DNA of 64,000 bases from positions 18,790,050 through 18,854,049 of the forward strand of contig NC_135559.1 in NCBI RefSeq assembly GCF_964340395.1, given 5' to 3'. The position numbers and the translations under genes are program-made. The notes under the pieces are model-generated. The model was given only the letters and a program-made list of their open reading frames with translations, had not been told where the DNA came from and ran no database searches. Shown piece after piece: positions 11,220 to 23,000 of this stretch. This DNA is from Glandiceps talaboti. Lineage: Eukaryota; Hemichordata; Enteropneusta; Spengelidae. Within the stretch, counting starts at the first letter, position 1; each line of letters begins with the position of its first letter.

Positions 11220-11950
11220 AAGAGCTTGCTCATGGCGGAGTGCTCTTAATAAGTATTCTTACTGAAATGAAGTTGTTTTGTAAGTACCCCAATAATCATT
11301 AATAACACAATTGTAGCAATATAAATAATATAATTTCCTCTCTTTAATACCCACCAATTCATTATGTAATGGACACGGGGGGGGGGTCATCCCAATTTCT
11401 AAAGTCAGGTGGGGGGGGGGTCAGTGATTGTTTCCCTGCAGGATGGGGGGGGGAGTTGAATTTCTACTTCTTATCAACCAATTCCTCCGACCCCCCAACC
11501 GTAAATAATGACGGCTCCCTTACTTGCTGTTTTCTCCAACATCATGAACATCTCGATGACTCTAGGGGTCTTTCCAGACATCCGTCTCTACGAATATGTT
11601 TCTTTTTCCAGAAAACACAGCTCGGGGATCTGTTGTTTCGGACGATTGTCGGATTAGAATGCCTTGCATTAGCTAAGGGGAGTATCATTTGATTTCTGTT
11701 GGGGGGGGGGGCGGCAGGAGGAAATAAGAATGGCAGCAAATTGTTTTTTCCCATCACTGTGACTGCATTTTTTCCATATGCAGAAGCAATGCAATTGTTT
11801 TTCTCGGTTACCAATTTTGTAACGTGCAGTTCATAACTATACCTACATGTCACTGGTTCACAACTAACTTGTTCTGTGTAAGTAGCAATAAGTAGCAGTT
11901 AACAATCAATGCTTCTATTTATGATAGATAGCTAGTAAAAATCCATGAGG
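11220..11950. other. Non-coding stretch with repeated G-runs
   Basis: Several runs of 8-11 G (11205, 11379, 11411, 11446, 11701). Similar G/C-run sequence recurs near 13810, 19500-19580 and 54425, which suggests scraps of a common low-complexity repeat. No gene is seen. Confidence 0.5.
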
Positions 11951-11954
11951 AGCT

Positions 11955-12150
11955 GACTGATCACTTGGCTAACTGACTTTTAAACCAATTTATTATTACC
12001 AAACAAAATAATCAAGTTTGATCCAACCTAGGAAAATGTTTCCACTTATTAACAAACTTGATCTAACAACCCACAGTTGGTTACATGGTAAATGCAATGT
12101 CATACACTTATTTAATACTGATAGTGTTAGGAATCCCTTTCCCTTTATTA
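11955..12150 (+). repeat. Left pseudo-LTR-like direct repeat of the PLE
   Basis: CACTTGGCTAACTGAC, AAAATAATCAAGTTTGA and CATACACTTATTTAATA recur in order at 13479-13670, with moderate divergence across about 190 bp. Confidence 0.75.
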
Positions 12151-12156
12151 CTAAAT

Positions 12157-12172
12157 GGCCCTTTTAAGGGCC
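12157..12172 (+). promoter_or_regulatory. Histone-type 3' stem-loop motif (TTTA loop)
   Basis: GGCCCTTTTAAGGGCC followed by ACCACA has the six-base stem, four-base loop and ACCA flank of replication-dependent histone mRNA 3' ends. The loop is TTTA rather than TTTC or TTTG. No histone coding sequence lies upstream. Confidence 0.45.
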
Positions 12173-13478
12173 ACCACATCCTCCAAAAATAGAACTACCA
12201 ACCACAAAACTATAGTTTCAACAAATAAAGTCTTTAGAATAATCTCCCGCTATGGATAGAATAAAAATTTTCAAGACAAAAACACGAAGCACACCTTACA
12301 CCTTGGTAAATTATAAATAAATCCAAGAGAAAATACAAACGGTGGTTTTCTTCAAGTAGCCTCTGTTTGTAGATGTCTACAAACAAACATGTGGTTGTAG
12401 TATGGGCTCACCAGCTTCTCTAGAGATAGCTGACATCGCATCCCACAAACTTGAGTGTTGCATTATTGAAATATACATGGATAAAATATCAATGTGGACA
12501 CGTTTCAGAGATGTCATATTCATGCTTTTCCTTGGCACACAAACCGAACTCAATATTTTGAGGAATGAAATGCACCCAACATTAAAACTTTCGTTGTCAG
12601 GGTCAGGTCAGAAACGGAAGTGGTATGCCTTGATTTGGGGATTTACAAAGGTCATAGGTTCAAACAAACCAAAAGTTTGGATATCAAGACTCATACCAAA
12701 CTAGTCAAGTTCCTTTACAGTATCCTTTACATTCTGGTCATCCAGACTAAACCAAACCGACTGACACTTTTCAGTACCTCCACCTTTTCGGTAAATCCAC
12801 AGACAATCATGTCACTTAAATTCGGTCTTAATAGTTGTTATGAAATTGAAACAATGAGGTATGAACGTGCAGTAACGGAGGTGATTTCCACAACAAATTG
12901 GAATTCTTCATAAACAAATTAACACAAAGAGGATACAACAAACCAGAAGTGATTCGGTCGTTAAGTCAGTTATGAGAATAGGGAGACTTATCTCCAAAAT
13001 CGAACACCAACTGAAGAGATTCCTCTAGTCTTCAAAATAACATATCCAAGCGTCAAAGCGTCTAAACTAAAAGATGCATTAACAAAACATTGGGAACTGC
13101 TAGAAAATAATGTAACCTTGAACTACATGTAACTCTACCCGACCAAACCAATCATAGTACAGAAAAGAACGAAACAAAAAGACATACTTGTCACAACTAA
13201 ACTAAAGTCCTCTGCCGCTAAAAGCAAGGCTGAAAATAGCCTTGCTGATCATAATATGATTGAAATACTAACATCTCTGCTTGATGAAAAATATTAAATT
13301 TTAAGCCATACAAATGCGAGAACACTGTACAAATGTGACTGAACAGTGATGAAGGACCACAACAGCCAGTTCGAAACATCTTAAAAGAAGAGTCAACTAG
13401 ATATCGACCAGGGGACGTATCGTCAATGTCTTCCCTGCTAACCTACCCTAATACCAGGGTCAATAACATTGACAAACC

Positions 13479-13670
13479 GGACACTTGGCTAACTGACCCT
13501 TAAACTAATGTATTATACCAATTTAACAAAATAATCAAGTTTGAACCAGCTTTGGAAAATGGTACCTTTTATTAACAAACTTAAATTAACAACCCTGTGG
13601 TTATATGGTAAAAACAATATCATACACTTATTTAATATTGATGGTATTCGGAGTCCCCTTCCCTTTAATA
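13479..13670 (+). repeat. Right pseudo-LTR-like direct repeat of the PLE
   Basis: Direct counterpart of the copy at 11955-12150. The match stops after CCCTTCCCTTTAATACC, just before the position where the left copy carries a histone-type stem-loop. Confidence 0.75.
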
Positions 13671-13680
13671 CCGCCCAAAT

Positions 13681-14085
13681 TTAGCCGATTTCACAACAAT
13701 TTGTTTTTACTTTCTGTCTGTTTGAACTTTTTGTTCTCAAGCTATTATGGGATCAATTTTTTTCCTCCTTTACCTGCCGACAGATTTTTTTCTCAAAATC
13801 CTCCTGCCCCCCCCCCCCGAAATCAAATGGTTCACTCCTAACCACCATAACTATGATGTATGGCTAGCGTGACGTTGCATTTCTTACGAACAGGCTAACG
13901 CATGCATAATTAATATCATACTAGGGATTTCCTCAGATTCGTTGGTACGTATCAAAAAATACATCATTTGATCATTTATATAATATATCTAAGTATCAGG
14001 TTTGAGTTCAGCCAATAACAAGCAATGACTTGCATGTTTCAGTAAGTAGAATGAAATAATTAAGACCTCGTAGGCGACAAAAATT
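13681..14085. other. Intergenic stretch without a recognised feature
   Basis: A C-run near 13810 and AT-rich sequence. No coding region is supported. Confidence 0.4.
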
Positions 14086-14101
14086 AACCCTCCAAAAGCT
14101 T

Positions 14102-14284
14102 TCAAATATTATGTTTCCTTTGAATCAATTTCTTGATAGCTCGTGTGATCCATGGTTTGTTAGACCTGAATCTTTTAACATTGCATGAAATAATTGGCAC
14201 ATGCGTATCATAGATTGCACTGAAAATAGAACTCAATTTCTCGTATGCTGAGTTTACATCTAAACATTCATAGAAATCATCCAA
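14102..14284 (-). pseudogene. LINE ORF2 fragment (linker between endonuclease and RT)
   Basis: Read on the minus strand, an N-x-A-Y...F...I..IYD-x-H-x-P pattern is followed by RSNKPWITRAIKKLIQRKHN. The 'KPWIT..I...I..K' stretch is typical of the linker between the endonuclease and reverse transcriptase of CR1/Jockey-like LINEs. Only about 60 residues remain open. Confidence 0.5.
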
Positions 14285-14394
14285 ATTTATTATTACCTCC
14301 GGGTGGTAACCAATTATACAAATAGTTCATTAAAATCTAAAGGTACATTAACTGATAGTCATAGACCAGGTCAAAAGACATTTAATGTTTTATT

Positions 14395-14419
14395 TCCCAT
14401 AATGGGAGGTAATGCAATG

Positions 14420-14479
<60 letters not shown>

Positions 14480-15480
14480 CCTGGACACGATATCCCAAAT
14501 ATTTCTTTATCGATTCTAATTAAACTTGCTACACATATCTTTCACGGGCTAATGGCAAGAACATATTAGATTATGGTAAACATCCAATAGACATTAATTA
14601 GTTATTTGCATAATTTAATGTTTTTTTGTAAATAGATGATATCTTAAGAACACATGCTTCAAATTTAGTATAATTTAGTACATACATTGGGATTGTGCCC
14701 TATACATTTGGTTGATGTAGATTTAATTTGTAATTTGCATTATTATTGATTTTCAGTAATTAAGCTATATCTAAAGAATGCACATTTCAAATTCTGCAAC
14801 ATTTGGTACATATATCAATCATAGTAAGCACACATGTCCTATAAGGCCTGTTGCCATATATTTTGTTTAAATGAGTAATTAATCATTAATGTGCACAATT
14901 AATAATTTTTGGTATTTAAGCTATAGCTTAAAAAGTTTAAGATATTATATAATTTGGTATATATATATATCAACCATAACATCAATGTTCACATATCCTG
15001 TGAAGTTTATTGACACCTTTTACTTTTAATGCTTAATTAATTCGAGTAATTTGGATAGAGATATAGTCAGTTTAACTTTAATAGAATGCAACCTCAGAGA
15101 AGTGCTTTTGTCCTTTAAAGCGTGTTGATGTAGCTTGTTATCTTAATCATTCATTGGCATAATTAATGATTCTTCAATAATTAGACAATGTCTTTAGTAT
15201 GCAAGTTCAAATTTCATATAGTTTCGTATAAGTAATTCTCCAATTAAAAGGGTACATCATGCATGATAGCTATAGCACAGACCTTTGTATTCCAACTATG
15301 TGTGTGTACTAGGAACAAAAATCTATGGTTTGCCTTTCATTCAGTTTATATCTGGTTAATGGGACATATTGGGTTAACCCTGTCATTTTGACACCAAATT
15401 ACTCATGAGTTAACCTATTAAAACAGTAAATGGCCAAGGACCTGTACTATAACAAAGTTATACTTTGTTATGTTACTATA
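14395..15480. repeat. Minisatellite element with CTGT microsatellite head, diverged copy
   Basis: Starts with GGGAGGTAATG and a (TGTC)n run at about 14420-14479, then tandem blocks spaced about 140-150 bp. Each block has a 'TTTGCATAATTAATGATT' element, 'TATATCTTAAGAA..CA', 'TTCAAATTTAGTATAATTT', 'CCTATA..GTTTGTTG' and a TTAATGA end. The same architecture occurs at 38268-39147 and, inverted, at 62404-63655. This is the most diverged of the three copies. Confidence 0.7.
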
Positions 15481-16430
15481 AACCCTGTTGCACATATGCA
15501 TTATATATCATGTAAATGAACGCATTCTGTTCGAGACCTGGCCAAGATAAACGATTTTTTACATACACTTTACAGAATGACATGCAGAATTAGTCACGGT
15601 AGCACATGGTTTTCGATAGGGCAGCACATGTTCAATGTGTTGGTGGCATTGTAAGGTGGAGACAATTCAATAGCAATGGTTAACAAGCTGCAGACAGTTT
15701 CATTTATGGATTATAGTATTTGTGGACGGTTTCATTCATGGATTAATGGTATACGTATACGGACATTTTCTTTGTGTAAAAAGTGTCCCTCTAAATGAAA
15801 ATGACAGCACTTTGAAACAATGGGGACGGGTCAGTGAGGAGTATAAAAAGCTTTATAGTATACTGCTGTGTTATGTAACAAATTATATTTCAATTTGAAC
15901 AGTATATTATTAAAATTTACCCTAATAACTGAAGCCATTAATTATCCTAATGGTTCATTAAAACTAAAAGATGTATCAGCAAGCTTTTCAGGATGTGTGC
16001 ATTGATATGGCTTATCTATATCTCGAATTTTCTTAACTTTGTTGAAGATTGCATTCTAAGATATAGCCTACTTACTGAAAGCCAATAATTACACAAATGA
16101 CTCGTCAAACATACAGTATCGGAAACGAGCGCTTTAATCATTGATATAAGCACCACGTTGTATACACTTTGAAGCTTGCATTATTAGAATACTGTCTATT
16201 TAAAAAAATAATTCGGTACACAATGCGTTTCTGAGGTGAGGAATACAAATGAACAATGGATGAGGAACAAGTATGTAAGTAGATGTTCTCAGCAATCGAT
16301 AGCAACAAAGTGATCTATTTCCTACATCAGTTTTCTCTATTAATGAGCAATTCCTCACAAAGTCGTCTCAATAGCCAAAATTGTGAGTAGGATATACAAA
16401 ACACATTTTTAACAATAATTGTTTAACCTT
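15481..16430. other. Upstream region of the immunoglobulin-like gene, no exon recognised
   Basis: I looked here for a signal-peptide exon with a phase-1 donor and found none that I can support. A short near-repeat, GGTTTCATTCATGGATTA, occurs near 15690 and 15730. Confidence 0.4.
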
Positions 16431-16441
16431 TTATTTGTCAG

Positions 16442-19400
16442 GTTTAAACACTGCAGATGCAACACCATCGTCAGTGCTATACATCAGTGCAGGTGAAACA
16501 GCCCAGTTGGTGTGTCCTATTACAATCAACGCTATCGAACCAGTGGAGTATATCAGATGGGATAAAGGCATTGAAAAAAGCTCTGCTATAGGGACTTTTT
16601 TTGTTAGAAAGAATATCACCCGAATAGTAAATTCCAGGCGGTACAGCATCAGTGACATCACTCAACTTGCAATAAAAAATGTAGTGTTGCAAGATGAAGA
16701 CAAATATACATGTTTAATAAAGTACAGAATTGCTGGTATTAGTGGTCCCGACAGAGGATTTGTCGATGTACATGTAAATCTAACAGCTACAGGTAAGCCT
16801 ACTTCCTTTCATTATATTACACTCCTTGAAAGACTTCTTTCTCGAAATAAATTTTGCCGGGTGGTGGAGGAGATGAGTGGGCGGCTGACTTTATCTTCGT
16901 TTGATTTCGTTTTCGTTGGACTTGGGGCACACGCACAAACATTCTTTTACGAACCCTGCATCAATAAAATTGGTAAATTTGGCTTAGGAGAAACCTTCTA
17001 TACATAGAGACGAGGCACTATGGGTAAAAAGAAAGTAATGAGCTAACTCATATTGTACATATTAGAGAGAACTCTTCTAAACAAAATAAATATAATGCTG
17101 CCTCTGAGAGCTCGCAAGATGCAGAACTGGTGAGTTACTTTTTGGAACCGTAATACAAGTAATATCATGAAGGTATGCTGGTGAGATTAACTCGACCTCG
17201 CATAAGTCCCTCATTACTTGCAAGTTATATGTTAAGATAGGAATCTGCTAGAAGAGATTTCATTCTACAAGCATACAGACACTTAATGCTTACCTATTCT
17301 GTAACCTTACTTTACAACCTGTATCAACACAGAATGTTGGTGAAGAATTCATCATTCACCCATAGTAGTATTGAACTACTCTTTCTTGCATGTGAATTCT
17401 ATATTTATATTGCAGTAGCCTGTTTGACTTCTCAGCCATGTATTCTAATAAATTATTAATTGACAAGATTTATATTTGAAAGTAATTATACAAAAGTGCC
17501 TGGTTCCATTCGCCAATTGTATAAAAACAAAAGTTTATAGTATAGTCCATGAAAATACCTCATTAGACTGTTTGGTCAGTGAAGACTTAATACTTAAAGC
17601 TGTAATGTCCAGGGAATCATCGAATAGACTTTGTTAATTCCAATCCTACAATAAACGCAAACGGTAAATTGGCATTGAAACTAAACAGTACAATAATTGC
17701 GATGTGTACAATGCACTCATGCGGAAGTCATGATGAGTTGACATGGTATTGGAATGGAAAACCTATCGATAGTCACGATGTTATAAAAATTATTAACAAT
17801 ACGGCAATAGAACTTATGATCTGAATTTTAAGACAAATATGGCGGCCATGCAGTTATAAACTATCGTGTGTTAAGGACTAAAAACGTGCAATATCAAGTA
17901 ATTGAGGGTCAACCTTTAATTATCTTGCCTTTCACCTTTGATATCAAAGTTTAAACCAACTTGTATAGAAAGCAATGAAATATGGAAGGTTATTCTTGTG
18001 CAGGTCCTGTACACTTGTTTACGTTTATTTTTTTTTAAATTTTGTTTTAACGTTGTTGTCAAAATATCAATTTTATGATTACACCAGTGAAGCTATTAAT
18101 ATACATCTGCACCTATTTTTACAGCTAGTTTACCAACAACGCAAGATCCACAAGAGGACGAAAAAATAAAATCTGACCATATAGTAATTGAAGTGATGTT
18201 AATAGTATTATTAATCATCGTTGTTCTGGTTCTCTTGATGATACTCTTCTGTTCGGGAAAAGAGTGCAAAGTAAGTATTTGATCTTTCTCACGTAGATAA
18301 CATGGAAAAATTGCATATGGGAAAGAACGTCATGGGGTTTATTATGAACGTGTGATATCCATCATAGTTATGATAGTAAGCACGAGTACACTATAGCTGT
18401 TCTATCGACTCGTCCACGATCGTCATCATTTCCTTCGGAATTGTCACACTGTCATTCGTAGGAAAGACGATGATACTTAAAGCTATGATTTAAAATTTAA
18501 CCCGTTGCGTTGATTTTGAGAGCACTGACATCGGCGATCTCAAAGTAGCATATGATATTTCACAACACTGACGTAGCTGTCGCCGTTTTTGACAATTACA
18601 TGGAAATGTTACAATAATCGTGTCGCTGTTAAATATCTAAATATCTCAATTAATATAGTTTTCTCCCATTTCTTCCCATGAAATCCGGTTGTTTTGAGAC
18701 GAAAATATGAAACATATCCGGGGTAAAGAGGTGTCTCAGATATCGGACATTGCTCATGTTCACACGTTCAGATATAGTCATAGATTGCCAAGCGGAGCCA
18801 TGAATTGTGATTGGATCCCGAGATCTAATTCGGAAGCAGGGGACAATATTCACGATAATTTCTTTTGAAAAAACTCCCAACTTTATTGTAATGGTAATTA
18901 AAATCTAATACCGATGTTTTTGTGTTTTAATTTACGAGACTAATAAGCAAATCGGCATGAAAGTTCGTGTCTGATTAGCCCGAATACTGAGTTCTCGACG
19001 TAAAAAAATTCAAGGACTACGCCATCCACAAATTTAATTCCGACTTTTAAGCCTGTTGAAAAAGACCCTAAGGAAGTTGCTTAAACAACAACAATGAGTT
19101 TTGCAATGTTTATTCAATAGTAATCGTTAAATAACTTGATCATGTCGTCTGAAACTGTGACAGTGAGTTTAGTATTTATTTATTACTAAAGAATATTGTC
19201 ACTAACGAACCTGTGTTGATGAACTCTGACTGTCGAGGTCCAGACTGGGCGCGAGAGCAATGTCTCTTACATTTGCTACAAGTTACACTATGTGTAAAAC
19301 TTTATATTAAATTCCAACACGAGTAAATCTTAAAACTAGTCCAAAATGCATACATCACATACATACATACATACATACATACATACATACATACATACAT

Positions 19401-19948
19401 ACATACATACATACATACACATACACATACATACATACATACATACATACATACATACATACATACATACATACATTCATTTACATGGTGTATGACTATG
19501 GCGGGAGGGGGGGGGCATGGAAAAAATATCAAGAACTTGCCGGTGGGGCCATCAATTTTCTCCAAGCTTTTGTGGGAGGGGGGCATGACAAAAATACACA
19601 GGGGAAAAAGGGAAATCCTCCTGGGTCCCCTTGGAAGTAAAATATGGACACTCCCTAAGAACACCAAACACGTCTAAGTTTCAATGAGACAATTTTTGGC
19701 ACTTGTGTATATACATTTGACAACTAGCTTTACTAATTCACATCATGTACTGTTAGATTTGCGCTTTTATATCAGAGTTATATTTCAATGATATACATAC
19801 TCACTCTGATATAGTTTTTTTCACAAGTCAGTGGTCATAAACTTGCCAAAAACCTGATTATGTATTCTGGCTGTTATAAATGCGGAATCATTAAAGCTAG
19901 TTTTCTCTTTTTTTGTAGAGACGGAAATCAAAAGGTAGGCGTCGATAA
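16442..19948 (+). CDS. Single-pass membrane protein with an Ig V-set domain (3' exons)
   Basis: Three exons fit together. Exon a (16442-16792; acceptor TTTGTCAG, donor ACAG|GTAAGC) is 351 bp with phase-1 ends, the rule for Ig-domain exons. It encodes a V-type domain with QLVCPI, YIRWDKG and DEDKYTCLIKY, giving the Cys-Trp-Cys core. Exon b (18125-18270; donor AAA|GTAAGT) joins in phase 1 and encodes a short acidic stalk, then a roughly 22-residue hydrophobic segment (VMLIVLLIIVVLVLLMILF). Exon c (19919-19948) joins in phase 0 and ends RRKSKGRRR-stop, a basic tail on the cytoplasmic side. AATAAA follows near 19986. The product is likely a cell-surface recognition or adhesion protein. The signal peptide and first exons are not seen, and the ligand is unknown. 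A second, damaged Ig exon lies between exons a and b. Confidence 0.72.
17613..17880 (+). pseudogene. Damaged or skipped C2-type Ig exon inside the Ig-like gene
   Basis: After an acceptor (TGTCCAG), a phase-1 frame reads an Ig-like strand pattern: GKLALKLNSTIIAMCTM, then DELTWYWNGKPID, giving the Cys and Trp of an Ig fold. The frame stops at about 17823, before the second Cys, which appears only in another frame (YKLSCV). I see no good donor. The flanking exons join in phase without it, so it may be a dead exon or one used only in non-productive transcripts. Confidence 0.5.
19349..19476. repeat. (CATA)n microsatellite in the last intron of the Ig-like gene
   Basis: About 30 tetranucleotide units of ACAT/CATA with one CACATACACA interruption. 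Open frames across it are repeat artefacts. Confidence 0.95.
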
Positions 19949-20302
19949 CATAGCATTGATAAAGAAGAAGGCGATGGGAAAATATAAATAAAACGACACG
20001 ACTTTAGACCTTGAACGAGAGGATGATTTCAAATACCTAAAAATGTACACCATGTATTCTTACAATATTCAGACAGTCAAAACAAGCGACCTATCAGTCA
20101 GAATAGTTCCGCTGGTTTTTTTTTAAATTTTATTTTTTATTTTGGTAACATGTAGAAGTGGTTCAATTCTTCAGCTCTTCACTATGAAGTTTTGTTTTAG
20201 CGATGTAATAAAGTGGTTAGTGGTTTCATATGATGTCTCACTATAGAACACATTTTACACAGAAAGTTGGTAATGTATTGTACTTTTATACTATAGTCAC
20301 CA

Positions 20303-20991
20303 AATTGACATAGTTAAAGATAATTTTTGGGCTAGAGATGTTAGACATTTACTCCAAAGCTTTGGCTTTGGGGAGGTATGGGATCAACAAGGTGTTGGTG
20401 ATGAATTGAGATTCCTAAAAATATTTAAAGAGAGATGTATTGATATTGATACACAATTATGGTCTGAAAGTGTTAATACGTCTAGAAAACTTGATTGTTA
20501 TGCTTCATTTAAAAGGGAATTGTCTCTGGAACCTTATTTAACCTCTCTTGATAAACCAATATTCAAACTGATGCTTTGTAGATTTAGAACCTCAACACAT
20601 AATTTGAAAATCGAAACTGGTCGTTGGAATGATACTCCAAGAGTAGAGAGACTTTGTGAAATGTGTAATTTAAACCAAGTAGAGGACGAATTCCACTTTT
20701 TACTTGTATGCCCATTTTATACTTGTATAAGGTCAAAATATATTGCCAATTACTTTTATAATCCCCCACTGCACCACAAATTTGTATTACTTATGTCATC
20801 TCGAAAGGTTGACACTCTCAGAAAACTTAGTAGATATATATTTTATGCCACTAAACTTAGAAAAGATAATACTAGAATCTCTGAAACTCAAACGGCCTGA
20901 TGTTGTCTGGTGATCCGTTCATTTTTGTATATTTAAAGTTTGTATTTTTTGGCCGGTGGCCAACAATACTGAATAAACCATTGATTGATTG
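20303..20991 (+). mobile_element. 5'-truncated LINE 3' end with perfect target-site duplication
   Basis: The insertion is bounded by the perfect 15-bp direct repeat ATACTATAGTCACCA at 20288-20302 and 20992-21006. An open frame from about 20389 to 20900 encodes the C-terminal LINE region with a zinc-knuckle-like RLCEMCNLNQVEDEFHFLL followed by a VCPFY run. The 3' end has TTGGCCGGTGGCCAA, AATAAA and a (TTGA)n tail, typical of CR1/L2-like LINEs. The intact duplication and long open frame point to a fairly recent insertion. Confidence 0.85.
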
Positions 20992-21282
20992 ATACTATAG
21001 TCACCATTTTATAACAAAAATCTACTGTTATGAAAAATTGCACAAAATCTCAGAAAAAAAATGCCTGGGAAATGCACACAAGAAAAAGAAAAAAAGAGGA
21101 TTTTGAGGTTGGCTATAAATAATTCCAGTGTCTGACAGCTTAACCCTAGAAAATTTTAATGATGAATGTAATAAACTAGGGATCTAAAATGATTTTGAGA
21201 CAATTTGAATTTCAATTTTCTAACAAATTTACCAAGTCAGCACCACTCAACTTGTACTAGTTGTAGTAGATATAGGGAAGAA

Positions 21283-21868
21283 ATGTATTAATCGCCATCT
21301 TAGTTTCCATACGGCAACAATCCCAAGTACCCGGATGCACGAGGGACTAACCCGGAAGAGAGTCATTCTCAGCCATACGTTACAGTGGTAACACTCGTTC
21401 ATGTTCGATTACCTTTCACAAAGAAAACACAACAAAACGGTTGAAGTGATCTTTTTTTTTAATTTCTTTTCATCACAACAACAAAATCTGCGTGATCAAA
21501 AGTGTTGTAAACTAAACCAGAAAGAATTATCGGACTGGCTAAACTTCCCGCTGAACTGCAGTAAGTCCAAGTCCAAGTATGCCTCGATAACTTACGTGAG
21601 AAAATCGTCTCAATCTAGCGATACAACTTTCAAAATATAACTTCACATGTCTTCATTTGTTAGAGTTATACAATTCAAGACGGTTTTTCGAAAACAACAA
21701 TTCTGTGAATAATGACACTCTGAATGCAGCGATTTCTCGGACGATGTTACCATTGTAACTACTAGTACTATCTTATGGCTGATAACGACTTGCTTCCAGG
21801 TTAGTCCCTCGTGCATCCGGGTACTTTGGATTGTCGCCGTTCGGAAACTAAGATGGTGATTAATACAT
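21283..21868. mobile_element. MITE with inverted repeats of about 93 bp
   Basis: The left arm (about 21283-21375) and right arm (about 21775-21868) are inverted copies sharing GTATTAATC, CATCTTAGTTTCC, AGTACCCGGATGCACGAGGG and TCAGCCATA. The 586-bp element has no transposase. The interior is AT-rich. Confidence 0.8.
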
Positions 21869-22047
21869 ACATCGTCTGATATTTTAATTTACGGAGTTTC
21901 TTGTGACTGGCGCCTGTAAGCCGACTCGGCCATTTTTTTCATCATTCCATTGTATTTAAACCTTGTACTTGACATTTCGCAATATTTATAATTCTCAACA
22001 AAATATCTCAACATGCCTCAGCTTGCGGCCTTGCTCGTACTCAAAGC

Positions 22048-22190
22048 AGTCCCGGTATGATCACTGACTAGCCGTGCTTGCATACGGAGTAATCCGGGAC
22101 TCGATTCTGACAATTGTCCCTACTATTTGTTTAGAGTCAAGTCAGCAATATAGACTTGTGCACCGCCTGTCGTATGTAAGCAGGGCTAAC
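22048..22190. repeat. Short inverted repeats upstream of the P2X7-C-like gene
   Basis: AGTCCCGG at 22048 pairs with CCGGGACT near 22089, and TAGCCGTGCTTGCATACG pairs imperfectly with CGTATGTAAGCAGGGCTA near 22173. A related word pair occurs at 8312-8372. It is probably a scrap of a foldback element. Confidence 0.45.
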
Positions 22191-22600
22191 CACTGGCATG
22201 ACCAGAGAGAACCTTTTCAGATTTACATGTAAAACGGGGCAAGAAACGAAAAACATAATGTAAAGTCTGAAGCCAAATTAAAGTTGTAATTATTTTCATT
22301 ATTTTTACTTGCCAAATATTTGCATTTTGGAAATAGCAACGCTGAATTTATAAACAATATTTTAATTGAACACGTAGATAATTGATATAAAACAAATGAC
22401 AGCGTAAGTTTCATACTTTAGAAGATACTTTTTCATTAAATCATTACCAAAGTCGTAATTTTGACGGATTTGGACAGTTTCTCTGTTCATCGCCATTTTG
22501 TTTTTCAAAACGAGGCTGAGGAGCCACGGTGACCCCGGCCCCCATGAGTAGTGTACACCACCATATATCACTATTAGTAACATAACAGGTAATCGTGACA

Positions 22601-22996
22601 ATGAATGCCGGTCTTCAGCCCTATCAACGTGAACCAAGACGACAGGCGACAAATTCACAAGACACTTGTGAAGAAGTTGTTCTTGTTGAAAACCCCGATA
22701 CTCTGGAAGACAATGAATGGCGTACGGGTGACATTTCGTGGTGTCGTTGTGGGGAATGTAACCCAATGGCCACTGTTGAAGAGTGTATTTGTTGTCACGA
22801 GATCAGTAATGTCTATGCAAAGATCGGTGAGGAAAACCTTGTATGTGTTGTCCAACACCATGATTTTGACTTTATTTGTTTGCACCCTGGTGTTTTAAGG
22901 ACCGCAATTATCGCTCGTAGCGACATTCGTCGAAGTGAATTGTCAGAACCACTTTTGAACGAGGCATACCGCCATCAAGCCTATAGACAGTTATAA
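22601..22996 (+). CDS. Short P2X7 C-terminal-domain-like protein, truncated at a palindrome
   Basis: The ATG at 22601 opens a single-exon frame of 131 residues. The central part, DISWCRCGECNPM, then EECICCHEI, CVVQHHDFDFICLHP and VLRTA, matches the cysteine-rich zinc-binding 'ballast' domain of the P2X7 receptor C-terminus. That domain occurs as stand-alone proteins in many invertebrates and fish. There are no membrane segments, so it is not a channel. From memory, relatives continue past the conserved AYRHxAYRQ with a further cationic segment, but here the frame stops at once, where a palindromic repeat begins. The product may therefore be truncated. The role of stand-alone members is unknown. 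Confidence 0.7.
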   Translation: MNAGLQPYQREPRRQATNSQDTCEEVVLVENPDTLEDNEWRTGDISWCRCGECNPMATVEECICCHEISNVYAKIGEENLVCVVQHHDFDFICLHPGVLRTAIIARSDIRRSELSEPLLNEAYRHQAYRQL

Positions 22997-23000
22997 AATC

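Larger units (their letters stand above)
11955..13680 (+). mobile_element. Penelope-like element (PLE) remnant between direct repeats
   Basis: A PLE reverse transcriptase signature is readable: MGSPASLEIADI (12402), a tract with LRNEMHPTLKLSLS, CLDLGIYKGHRFKQTKSLDI (12620 frame) followed by THTK, then LTQRGYNKPEVIRSL near 12910, RTPTEEIPLVFKITYP near 13000, and a PTKPIIVQKRTKQKDILV-like run near 13140. This order (fingers/palm, 'LDIKTHTK', RGY, late KR-NL-D-L) is typical of PLE RT. The flanking direct repeats at 11955-12150 and 13479-13670 fit PLE pseudo-LTRs. The frame is broken in several places. I do not see a GIY-YIG endonuclease. Confidence 0.62.

Noticed and set aside
11369-11853. Frames of about 100 residues between G-runs on both strands
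   Set aside because: No motif, G-run interruptions and no splice context.
19302-19667. 121-residue minus-strand frame with (MYVC)n
   Set aside because: It is the (CATA)n microsatellite read as protein.
22362-22766. 134-residue minus-strand frame overlapping the P2X7-C-like gene
   Set aside because: It is antisense to a recognisable domain and has no motif.
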